DNA from: Letharia columbiana
Taxonomy: Eukaryota > Ascomycota > Lecanoromycetes > Lecanorales > Parmeliaceae
NCBI RefSeq assembly: GCF_014066305.1
Contig: NW_023501083.1
Coordinates: 1-64,000 of the forward strand
Direction of reading: 5' to 3'
DNA: 64,000 nt
The position numbers and the translations under genes are program-made. The notes under the pieces are model-generated. The model had not been told where the DNA came from. It saw only the letters and a program-made list of their open reading frames with translations, and made no database searches. Positions 26,354 through 36,267 of the stretch are shown in pieces (within the stretch, counting starts at the first letter, position 1; each line of letters begins with the position of its first letter).

Positions 26354-26400
26354 CGATAGCCCTCTCGTCGATGAATATGAGCTAAAAAAATGGGCTATCG
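26354..26400 (+). other. Hairpin in the internal region of B1
   Basis: CGATAGCCC (26354-26362) pairs with GGGCTATCG (26392-26400). In B3 the same place forms a longer outer stem (29282-29291 with 29321-29330) and an inner stem CTCGT/ACGAG (29293-29297 with 29306-29310). Conservation of pairing in separate copies suggests a structured RNA or DNA element in the family B interior. Confidence 0.6.
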
Positions 26401-26509
26401 TTATAAGATATATCTATTTATAAACGATTATCGAAGACTTAGTTTAATATCTATATTAGAAAGTATAAGAATATTCGATATTATTCTACCCGCTTTCGGG
26501 TTTATAACT

Positions 26510-26693
26510 TATTAAAAATAGAATACTAGATATATTAGAAATTGAAATAATTATAACTAAAAGACTAATTATTAATTTATAAGATATACGGATATTTATA
26601 TATATAAAATAGATGGCTAATAATGGCTAGTAATTACTAGCCTTGATAATACGCGATATGTATACGATAGCCGAAGGGGCTGATATTATAACA
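26510..26693 (+). repeat. Family B LTR (B1, 3')
   Basis: Direct copy of 25737-25921. It contains a perfect 18 bp palindrome, GGCTAGTAATTACTAGCC, at 26625-26642 and ends with TATAACA next to the target duplication GTTAG. Confidence 0.85.
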
Positions 26694-26698
26694 GTTAG

Positions 26699-28024
26699 AA
26701 GCTTTAAGAGAATTTTCTTTAATTTTCCTCTTTAATTAGAGCTTTTAAAGTTATATAAATCTCGAGATTATAAATATTAAGATCTTTCTCTTCTTTTTTA
26801 TTATAATTTTTATTATTATTATTATTTTTATTAATATCTATTTATTTAAAATTAATCTTTATAATCTTTTAACTACTTTCTCGATAGTTATTATTTTAAT
26901 AATCTTTATTATAATATTTATAAAAATAAAATAATAACTTTTTAAATTAATATTTATTCTTTTTAATTTTAGATATCTTTAATAATCGCTTAAATCTAAT
27001 ATCTAAATTAATCTTAAATTTAAACTTTATAATCTAAATTAATTTCTTTATTATTAGATTTTTAAAGAGTTATTAAACTTTAATTAATATTAGAGTTATT
27101 AATAAATTAGATTTTTAGCGAGACTTATTTATCTTATAAACGCGCTTCGCCGCTATTTTATTATTATAAATTTATTTATTAAAATTCTTAATTATATCTC
27201 TCTTTTTATATATAAATATAATAAAAATTAAATTTATATTTAATCTCTATTAGAGATATCTAATAATTATATTTTTATTAATAACTTCGACGTTATATAG
27301 ATAATTAATTTTTTTTATTAAGTATTAACTTAACGTAATAAAAAAATTATTAAATCGAAATTTTATCTTTTTTATCTTCTTTAGAGATTTAAAATAATTT
27401 AATTAATACTCTCGAAAAAGCTTATCTTTTTATATTATTAGACTATAATTTATCTTCTAATAAACTCTTATAGAGAGATTATTATATTATTCTAAAGTAT
27501 CTTCTTTTAGATATATTAGAAGTACTCGAAGAATAAGAGTATTACTTTTTAGTTTCGCGATATATCGAAAGCGGCGAATAAAAAAGATTATAGAGTATTT
27601 TTAAGAATTAAATATTATAATATTTTTTAGACGAAGTTTTAAAGTTTTTTATTAATTCGAAGATTTTTAATAGTTTAGATACTTATATAATTAAAAATTA
27701 TTTTAAAAATTTTTATATTCTTAAAAGAGGCGATTATTTTAAATATATAAATAGTTATATTCTTAAAGTAAACGATTATTTTAATTTTAATAGCGATTTA
27801 AGACTAATTCTAAATAATAATTTTCTTTAAAAATAAATTTAAATCTAGGATTAAGATTATAATTTCGATAAAGCTTCGTATTTTATTAAATAACTCTTAC
27901 TTATAAGTAGATTAATTTATTCTTAATTATTAAGCGATTAGACTTCTTTAATTACTAATAAAATTCTTAAATAAATTTTTAAGACTTTAAATTTTAATGA
28001 ATTTCTAAAAGTAGATTTAGATAA
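26699..28024 (-). pseudogene. Gypsy Gag region relic
   Basis: This segment of the minus-strand Gypsy lies between two family B insertions. Around 26900-26950 the minus strand gives tyrosines spaced C-x2-C-x3-H-x4-C, close to a Gag zinc knuckle. A basic and Asn-rich stretch lies on the protease side of it. The remaining sequence to 28024 has no recognised motif but fits Gag by position. The call depends mostly on order relative to the RT. Confidence 0.4.
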
Positions 28025-28539
28025 ATTTCTATTATAATATTAGCCCCTTCGACTATCGTATATATATCGCGTATTATTAGAGCTAGTAATTATTAGCTAC
28101 TATTAGCTATCTATTTTATATATATAAATATCCGTATATCCCATTAATTAACAATTAGTCTTTCAATTATTCTTTTTCTAATATATCTAATATTCTACTT
28201 TTAATAGGTTATAAGCCCGAAAGCGAATAGGATAATATCGAATATTCTTATACTTTCTAAGAGATATTAAACTAAGTCTTCGATAATCGTTTATAAATAG
28301 ATATATCTTATAGCGATAATCTATTTTTTCTGGCTCGTACTCACCGACGAGAGGGCTATTGCTATTTAATCCCTATATAAAAAATATCGAACTAAAATCC
28401 TTATTTCATTCGAGGTCCCGAAATCAATACGGATAAAAAACCCTTATATCATACGAGGACCCGAATCAATTAAAAACCCTTATATTATTTCGAGGTCTCG
28501 AAACAATACGGGCAAACTAATAAAACCCTTAGATTATTC

Positions 28540-29621
28540 TATTAAAAGTAGGATATTAGATATATTAGAAAAAGAATAATTATAACTAAAAGACTAATTA
28601 TTAATTTATAGAATATATGAATATTTATATATATAAAATAGATAGCTAATAGTAACTAATAATTATTAGCTTTAATAATATGCGATATATATATAATAAT
28701 CGAAGAGACTAATATTATAATACTCTTCGATAGCCTTAAAAGCTAATTTTCTAAATCTTAATATATTATATCTTATATATATTAGTTTTTATATCTATAC
28801 TTTATATTCGAGATTAATTATTTACTCGATCTCGTTAAATCTATAAAAAACCTCGATAGAGAAAATAGAAAGAGTGCCGAGGCTTTTAAATGCTCGTTTT
28901 AAGACCTCGAAATGATATGAGGGTTTTTAATATTTTATTTATATTGTTTCGAGACTAATAATTTACTCGTATTACTTCGAGACCTCGAAATAATATAAGA
29001 GTTTTTAATGTTTTACTCGTATTGTTTCGGGACTAATAGTTTACTCGTATTACTTCGAGACCTCGAAATAATCTAAGAGTTTTTAATATTTTGCCCGTAT
29101 TGTTTCGGGACTAATAATTTGCCCGTATTGCTTCGAGACCTCGAAATAATCTAAGAGTTTTACCCGTATTATTTCAGGATCTCGAAATAATCTAAGAATT
29201 TTATTGATTTGCCCGTATTGTTTCGGGATCTCGAATGAAATAAGAATTTTAGTTCGATATTTTTTATATAGGGATTGAATAGCGATAGCCCTCTCGTCGA
29301 TAAGTACGAGTTAAAAAAATGGGCTATCGCTATAAGATGTATCTATTTATAATAATCATCGAAGACTTAATTTAATATCTATGTTAGAAAGTGTAAGAAT
29401 ATTTTAATATTATCTTACTCGCTTTCGGGCTTATAATCTATTAAAAGTAGAATATTAGATATATTAGAAAAAGAATAATTATTACTAAAAGACTAATTAT
29501 TAATTTATAAGATATACGAATATTTATATATATAAAATAGATGGCTAATAATAGCTAATAATTACTAGCTCTAATAATACGCGATATATATGCGATAGCC
29601 GAAGGGGCTAATATTATAATA
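28540..29621 (+). mobile_element. Miniature LTR element B3 nested inside B2
   Basis: LTRs at 28540-28722 and 29439-29621 enclose a 716 bp interior with no ORF. The flanking five bases are TATTC on the left and TATTT on the right, a duplication with one transition, and the two halves of B2 join cleanly without B3. Its minisatellite (about 28893-29246) is longer than that of B1, so copy number varies between family members. Hairpin at 29282-29330. Confidence 0.8.
28893..29246 (+). repeat. Expanded minisatellite inside B3
   Basis: Repeats of the GACCTCGAAATAAT motif alternate with a variant carrying CGGGACTAATA, so the array has a higher-order pattern not seen in B1. CCCGTATTG and CTCGTATTA segments separate the inverted halves. 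Confidence 0.75.
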
Positions 29622-29890
29622 TATTTCGAGATTCCGAAATAATATAAGTAAAATATTAAAAACTCTTATATTATTTCGAGGTCTCGAAATAGGTATTTAA
29701 AGCCTCGGCACTCTTTCTATTTTCTCTATCGAGGTTTTTTATAGATTTAATAAGATCGAGTAAATAATTAATTTCGAATTTAAAGCGTGGATTTAGAAAC
29801 TAATATATATAAAATATAATATATTAGAATTTAGAGAATCTAGTTTCTAAGATTATCGAGAAGTATTATAATATTAACTCCTTCGACTAT

Positions 29891-30230
29891 TATTAGGGGC
29901 TCACATATTTTTTATTAATAGAATTATAGTTTTAGTATAATTATGATTTGTATAATAAGACTACCCCGGTTTTTTTTTTATAAGTTGTGATGGTTATATA
30001 AATTTTTATTTTTAGTGATTGTATTTATTTTAATGATGTTTGGGTATGATTGGTTTTTTTTTATTTATACTCGTTAAGTTCTTTTTTCTGTGATTATGGC
30101 TGGGTTTTGTTTTTATTTTAGTCCCAGCTTGGGTTTTTTTTATATATATTTAAATTAAAATCGAATAAATCGTGCGTTGATGATGGTTTATAAGCGGGGA
30201 TATTAGTTTTATTATATTTTTTTTTATTGA
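29891..30230. mobile_element. Un-RIPed 340 bp T/G-rich insert within the B2 LTR
   Basis: It interrupts the reverse LTR of B2 exactly: the two LTR parts (27 and 158 bp) add up to a full 185 bp. The plus strand is rich in T and G, poor in C, and has many TpG (for example GTGATTATGGCTGGG), the opposite of the RIPed surroundings. Long T runs occur, A runs if read on the minus strand. I found no ORF, terminal inverted repeat or clear target duplication. It could be a SINE-like or mitochondrial-derived insertion; neither is proven. Confidence 0.6.
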
Positions 30231-30393
30231 GTATATAATATATCGCGTATTATTAAGACTAGTAATTACTAGCTACTATTAGCTATCTATTTTATATATA
30301 TAAATATTCGTATATCTTATAAATCAATAATCAGTCTCTTAGTAACAATTATTCTTTTTTTAATATGTCTGGTATTCTACTTTTAACAATTTC

Positions 30394-31660
30394 TAGATCT
30401 TTTAATTTTATATTTTAATAAGATAAAATGATAATAATTTAAGAAGTTAATTAATATTAAGATAAGAGATTAATAGCTAGAGAGTCTATTAAACTTATAA
30501 ATCTTTTAAATATATATCTAATTAAATCTTTTTTAATCTTTCAATTATATAAATTTAAGTAATTTATTTTTTAATCTTAATAATTTTTAATAACTTCTAT
30601 TTTTTAAACGCGAAATATTAAAAAAGATATTCTATTAAAAAAAGTTAATATTTATAAAAATAACCTCTAATATCGCTATAGAAAGTTTTAAAATTAAAAA
30701 TAATTATTTAATATCGATAATAAATAATAACTAGTAATTTCGTCTATAAGTTCTAGAAATAGATCGAGAATACTTAATTCTCTCGATTCTTCTCTTATTA
30801 TATTAAGCTAAGTTTAAAAATCTTTTTAGTTACTTAATATATATTAAGTTAACTTCTAATTTAGAAGCTATTAATTAATTTTAAATTAATAAAACTTCTT
30901 TTTAATCTTTAATAGAAGTCGATAAATAGTATAGATAATACTTATATTAATATTAATTAAAGATTTATATAAAAAAGATAATTTATAGTCTAACTTCTTT
31001 CTAATTAATTTATTAATAATTATTAGAATAATTATATAGTCTTATTAATAGATATTTTTAAAGTATTATAAATTTCTTAAATTTTTTCGAATCTTAATTA
31101 ACTCTCTAATTTAATTAATAACGTAATCTATAATATCTAAATATATTATTAAATATTTTTCTATAACTTTAAAAGATTTAATAAATATAAAGTTATTAAG
31201 ATTTATATTAAAACGATTTCTAGAGTTAAGAGAATCATTTCTTTTAATTTTAATAGATTCTCTTATTCTTATTAGAAATAGAATCGATATCGATAAAACT
31301 TCTAGAATTACTCTTATAAATAAAAGTAATCTTAAAAGATTCTAGATTTAATTAATATCTTATTTAAAGAAGTATAAGACTAGTTAAAAATCTTTTAAAT
31401 CTTCTATTTAAAAGATAAGCTAGTTAAAATATTAACGATCTATATATAATCGAGAAGATCTAAAATTATTTCTAATAAGATATCTAATAATATAAGTATT
31501 AGCGAGATTAATAAGATTCGAGTTCTCTTAAGATAGCTTCGTATTTAGAAATTCGTATAACTAGAATAATAATTTTAGAATTTTATTAATTATCTATATA
31601 TTCGAAACTAGCTTAATTAAAGCTCTAATAAATTAATATATATCTTTTTAAACTTCTTAA
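30394..31660 (-). other. RIPed DNA, probable 5' part of the minus-strand Gypsy
   Basis: It continues the Gypsy to the right of B2 and would hold the N-terminal Gag and leader. No motif can be read. Near 31660 the sequence becomes less RIPed, which suggests an element boundary. Confidence 0.4.
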
Positions 31661-31881
31661 TACGATGTAATCGTAACTGAGAGTCGAGAATTAAGAGATG
31701 ATAAAAAACGATCTTAAGAGTAGCGGAGTTTAAAGTAATAAAATAGATATAAGCGAAAGCGATTGATATACTCCGGAATCCCTTAAGATATTTATCGATT
31801 AGTTTACTACTAAAATAACCCCGATTTGAGATAATAGCTAGATATATCGTCTTCGGATCGAATACTAGTATTACTATTAGA
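31661..31881. other. Moderately RIPed segment of unknown origin
   Basis: It starts near TGTAATCGTAACTGAGAG and retains G-rich patches (AGTAGCGGAG, CTCCGGAATCCC). There is no match elsewhere in the window and no ORF. It may be an LTR or element end next to LTR family C. Confidence 0.35.
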
Positions 31882-32044
31882 TATTATATTATAAGTATAA
31901 GTATAAATTTTAGTAATAAAAGTTATAATGATTTTTCTAAGAAAAGCTATAGCTAAAGTATCGAATATCAAGCTATACTAAGCGCTAAATTATATTAAGC
32001 CGTACTAAGTCGTAATATCGATAGGTATAGCCATAGCCATAATA
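31882..32044 (+). repeat. Family C LTR, RIPed copy
   Basis: 163 bp matching 63480-63643 across the whole length, from TATTATATTATAAG (TGTTATATTATAAG in the other copy) to GCCATAATA (GCTATAACA in the other copy). Differences are transitions. No flanking duplication is visible here (TTAGA against ATTAT), so it may belong to a larger, now unrecognisable element. Confidence 0.7.
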
Positions 32045-32344
32045 ATTATAATAGATTCATATATTAAATATAGCGTAATATAGATAATTATAATTATTCT
32101 ATAAGTTTAAAAAATATTTAAGTTTTTATATTAATTTTAAAAAGCGTAGCGAGATAATAGCTATTAGCTTTTTCTTAGAGATAAAAAGTTCTAAAAAATT
32201 AACTCGCTATTCTAGTAGAGTTACCGAAGAATAATCTAAAAAGAATTTCTTAAAATTAAGATTAATATAACGCTATTAAAAGAGAGTAAATATTTATTAT
32301 AAATACTCGAGATATTATAATAGTATTTTCGAGAACGTATCTTA
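32045..32344. other. RIPed DNA, unassigned
   Basis: AT-rich and stop-dense with no repeat or motif recognised. It lies directly downstream of LTR C and could be internal sequence of that element. Confidence 0.35.
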
Positions 32345-32745
32345 GAGAAAATATATAATTAGGGTATATCACATGACTATACCATTAACTCGATATTTGT
32401 TATAACTTTCAATCAACTTTCAATTAACTTTTTATTAATATTAAATTTTCTATAATAGTAGATTATTCGATATTCGAAATAAATAGATAGTTATTTAGTA
32501 ATTCCCTTATTATATATTAAGGTTTAAACTAGTTCGAGTATCTCGCTTCGCTTATAATAGCCTATTAATCAACGTCACGTGATTTATTTTTCGATTTTTG
32601 GATTTTTCTCGAAATTTAATATATAAGTAAGATATATAGCCCTATAGGGCTGTGGGACTTAAAGAAATTTTCGAAAAATTTCATATATTACCGCTATTCA
32701 TTAATTCTCTACTAGTAATATATTAATGTATTACTTTATAGCGTA
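32345..32745. other. Weakly RIPed patch with palindromes
   Basis: CpA and TpG reappear (TATCACATGACTATACC, CTTTCAATCAACTTTC, ATCAACGTCACGTGATTT). Short palindromes are visible: TCACGTGA, GCCCTATAGGGC and GAAATTTTTCGAAAATTTC-like inverted halves. No ORF was found. It may be a non-repetitive remnant or a short late insertion. Confidence 0.45.
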
Positions 32746-35700
32746 GTATTAAAATAATAATAACTCGATATCTCTTTTATATTTTATTAACTATCTATTA
32801 ACTATTCATTAATAATAAATTCGACTAAATCTTCTATAAATAGGAAGTTTTATATAACATATTATTTTAAAGTAGTTATATTAAAGTCTAATATATTAAA
32901 ATTATACTCGTTTTTATAGATAATTATAAAGTATTAAATAAAGCTATATTATAAGTTAAGTCTTATTAGATTAGTCGTTACCTTAATACGAAAGAATTTA
33001 TTAAGTATAAATCTTCTAAGCGAGACCTACGTAGAGTAGTACTTATTATCTTTTATAACGCTGTAAAAGTCTTTTATATAACTTTTATCTAGATCTTACT
33101 TATCGATTAAAAAAAAGTTTTATATTAATATTATATACTAGTTATTAAGTAATTTAAGTGCTTTTATTATATTTGAATAATTATAATTCTAAATATCTAT
33201 TAAGTCTAATTATAATAATTATTATATTATATTCTTTATAAATAGATAACTTATTAAATTTAATAGCGTCGCAGCGTTTATTATATCTTTAAAGACCTTA
33301 AAAGCGATTATTAGTAACTGCGATTATAGAAAAAATAGTATAAATAACTTATACTTTAATTCTTTCGTTAAAATATTTAAATTTATAATTATTATATACT
33401 CTTTAATATTATTTATAAGATAAAGATTTACGTAAATATTCGAAAGCTTAAAAAGCTTCTCGAATTTATTATCACGAGGTTTCCTTTATTTCTTATTCTT
33501 TTTCTTTTTCTTTTTCTTTAATTTTAACTAATTTAAACTTCGATATATATTATAATATATCTATTTTCGAGTTATTATACGCTATATTTGAAAGAACTTT
33601 CTTTAAGATAATTTCATCTTCGAAATTATTCTTATTCTTATTAGAGTTATTAAAGCTTTTTATAGCGAGCGTTATATATATAATTAGCTTCTAATAAGTC
33701 TTATATATATCTAGAATTTATTAATATAGTATAATTAGCTTAATATATCTTTAATTATTAATAACGATATTAGATTAAATAATAAGTTTAAATATTTATA
33801 TAATAGCCTAAAGTGGTATTATTTCGAAGGTTATAACTTTTTCCGCAGCCTATAAAAATAAGAGACGGATTTATTTGATTATTACTTTACTATATAGAAT
33901 TAGTGGCGCTAGTAGAATAGCTTTATCTATCTTTAAAAGTAATTATAATTAAATATAGAATATCGGGTTTTAAATACGCTTTTATTTAGAAGAGAAGTAA
34001 AATTTCTAAAATATCTTAAGATAGGTAATAAATTCACGCTTAATGAGAATCGTAATCATTAAGAATCTCTAAAGAATCTTTTTTAAATCTCTTTACTTTA
34101 AGTAGAGAGCGTTATAGGCTTTAGACTAAATAAGATCTAAAGATAGCGCTAGCTTCGTAATTAGAGGGATATCGAATCGTAAATTAATATTCTAAATAAA
34201 CTTCTTAAATTTAATATCGTCGAGATTTTTAGTAAATTCGTATTATTAAATAATCTCTTAATAATATCTATTATTCTCTACGATATTAAAATTTAAATTC
34301 GCTCTTTTATCTTTTAAGTAATAATAAGTATAATAATTTATAATAGCGATATATCTTATAAAGTTATTATTATCTATCTATTAAAATATATCTCTAAGAA
34401 ATATTAAAGCGAAAGTCTAAAATATATCGATAACGCTATTAACTTTAAGCTCTATTTTATAATCTAGATTCTATATAAATTTATAAAAGATTTTTATTAC
34501 GTTCTTAATATTAATATTATAAAATCTTAAAAATAGAGTAAATATATTTATAAGTTTTCTACGCTTCGCGTAGTCTAGATATATTAAAATAAGATAAAAT
34601 ACTTTAAATATATAATATATATTTTTATAAATATCGAAATTATTAATAAAGAGAAGATAGGGAAAATTAATAGAAGATTTTACGATAACGACTTCGAGAT
34701 AATCACGATTAAAATATACTATCTCGAGCTCGTTATAAGTTAGATATAATTAATATAAAGATCGTATAGTAGATAAATTAAAATTAAGAATTTTTTAAAT
34801 AAAGCGATGATCGTCTAGATAGATAATCTTTTTTTATCTTTTTTAAAATTATAATTATAATAAATATTAAGATATTAGATAATAGATTACAAAGTTTATT
34901 CTAATAAAATATTCTTTATAAAAAAAAGCTTATACTTATTATCTAGATTTAAATTAAAATTATCGAGAATAAATACTTTTTAATTTATAACTATTTATAA
35001 TATTATAATAATATATTCTATTATACCTTATTAATAATCGCGATTAATAAATATTATATATTTAAAATAATATAAAGATAAATAAACTTATATTAGATTC
35101 TTAGAAATAATAAATATTCTTTTCTAGATATAATAAACTTTCTCTAATATTAATTAAATAGAAGATCTTTATATATATAACTATTAAAGCTCTATTAACT
35201 TATTTATATACTATATTATTTTAAAGAATATTTTTTCGCGTAGATATATCGCTAATAGTATAGTATATATAAGATTTAAGAATTTATATTAATATTACTA
35301 AGGTATATTTAACGTTTAATACTTTATTATTATATATTCTTCTCTTATTATAATAGTAATAACTATTTCTTAATTATAATTATAAAAGACTTTCATAATA
35401 ATTATAATAAGGGAATATATTGATAAATCTATCGCTTTAGTATATCTAGCTTTAATAAGAGGATATATATATCTAATTTCGAGTTCTTATTTCCTTTCTT
35501 AACTATAGAGCTCTCTACTACTAAAAACTTCGATAACTAAAAAACCTCTCGCAGTCTTATATAGTCTGCCCGCGATCTATTTAATTTCTTAAATTATAGG
35601 CTTAATATTAGATATAGTAATAAAAGTAGAGTATCTTTTTTATCTTATTAAATAATTATTTCAAATAATAAAGTTAGAGAGAAAGTCGATAATTAAGCTT

Positions 35701-36078
35701 AATAGAAAAGAACTAATAAGGATATTCGCTCTAGATTCTACGATTCTAAACTTAATAATAAAGAAACTAATTATTTATTTTTATCGCTAAAGACGTTAAG
35801 ATCTTTAAATAATTTAAAAAAGATAAATAATTAAGATTCTTAAGATACTCTACTAACTTCTTCGATAGACTATACGATAATTAATATAATAATATTATAT
35901 TTTAAAGAATTAAATATAATAAATAGATTTTTTCTATCTTTATCGCTTAAATTCCTATTACTATTTATAGCTATATATATTTATCTCTATCTCTATACCT
36001 CTTTATCGAAATTATAAGATAATAAATCAATGCTTATATCGTTATTTATCTATTTATTATTTTTATAATTACTAAAAA
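32746..36078. other. RIPed repeat DNA, unassigned
   Basis: 3.3 kb with dense stops in all frames. A slightly less mutated patch lies near 33830-33930. The 34560 area contains the palindrome CTACGCTTCGCGTAG. I looked for RT, integrase and DDE motifs on both strands and found none that convinced me. Confidence 0.5.
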
Positions 36079-36267
36079 TTATAAATAAAAGTATCTTATT
36101 ACGAAAGTCTTTATTAAACTATTTAAAGAAATCGCTAGAGGTTATAAATGAAAGTATCTTATTACGAAAGTTTTTATTAGGCTATTTAAAGGAATCGCTA
36201 GAAGCTATAAGTGAAAGTATCTTACTATAAAAGCCTTTATTAGACTATCTAAAGAAATTTTAATTAT
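36079..36267. repeat. 63 bp tandem repeat, three units
   Basis: Units start at 36079, 36142 and 36205, each containing GAAAGTATCTTA or its variant and CTATTTAAAG, with similarity fading at the end of unit three. The period is exactly 21 codons, as expected if it arose inside a coding region. The repeat differences are mainly transitions. Confidence 0.8.

Larger units (their letters stand above)
25737..26693 (+). mobile_element. Miniature LTR element B1 (957 bp) with TSD GTTAG
   Basis: Two direct repeats of about 185 bp (25737-25921 and 26510-26693) enclose about 590 bp of non-coding DNA. The right LTR ends in TATAACA, complementary to a TGTTA start that RIP has turned into TATTA. GTTAG occurs immediately outside both ends (25732-25736 and 26694-26698), proving insertion into the surrounding Gypsy. 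The interior holds a 49 bp minisatellite (26101-26310) and a hairpin (26354-26400) but no reading frame. Size, LTRs and lack of coding match terminal-repeat retrotransposons in miniature (TRIM). It must be mobilised by another element's proteins. Confidence 0.85.
28030..30388 (-). mobile_element. Miniature LTR element B2 (reverse) with TSD ATTTC, carrying two nested insertions
   Basis: The reverse-oriented LTR at 28030-28206 and its partner (29864-29890 plus 30231-30388) enclose family B interior sequence. ATTTC lies directly outside both ends (28025-28029 and 30389-30393). Its interior is split by B3 (28540-29621), and its 5' LTR is split by a 340 bp insert (29891-30230). Subtracting both gives about 930 bp, the size of B1. 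The order of insertion is therefore Gypsy, then B2, then B3 and the 340 bp insert. The interior has the minisatellite motif in reverse (28400-28539) and the hairpin near 28310-28365. Confidence 0.85.
20958..31660 (-). mobile_element. Degenerate Ty3/Gypsy retrotransposon (minus strand), broken by family B insertions
   Basis: A Gypsy reverse transcriptase lies on the minus strand at about 23690-24600. The RNase H/integrase side is to the left (21-23.6 kb), protease and Gag are to the right. The element is interrupted at 25737-26693 and 28030-30388 by small LTR elements with clean 5 bp target duplications. Joining the pieces 20958-25736, 26699-28029 and 30394 to about 31660 gives an element of ordinary Gypsy size. 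The outer ends are approximate and no LTR pair is proven. The sequence is fully RIPed. Confidence 0.7.

Noticed and set aside
26354..26400. Hammerhead ribozyme in family B (retrozyme-like)
   Set aside because: The stem-loop and a GATGA word are present, but the conserved CUGAUGA and GAAA core with the three-helix layout cannot be assembled.
25737..29621. CRISPR array (regularly spaced repeats at 49 bp)
   Set aside because: The spacers are themselves repeated, the units lie within an LTR element, and the genome is fungal.
29891..30230. Mitochondrial DNA insertion stated as fact
   Set aside because: Base skew and homopolymers are suggestive, but no recognisable mitochondrial gene is present; left as one candidate explanation.
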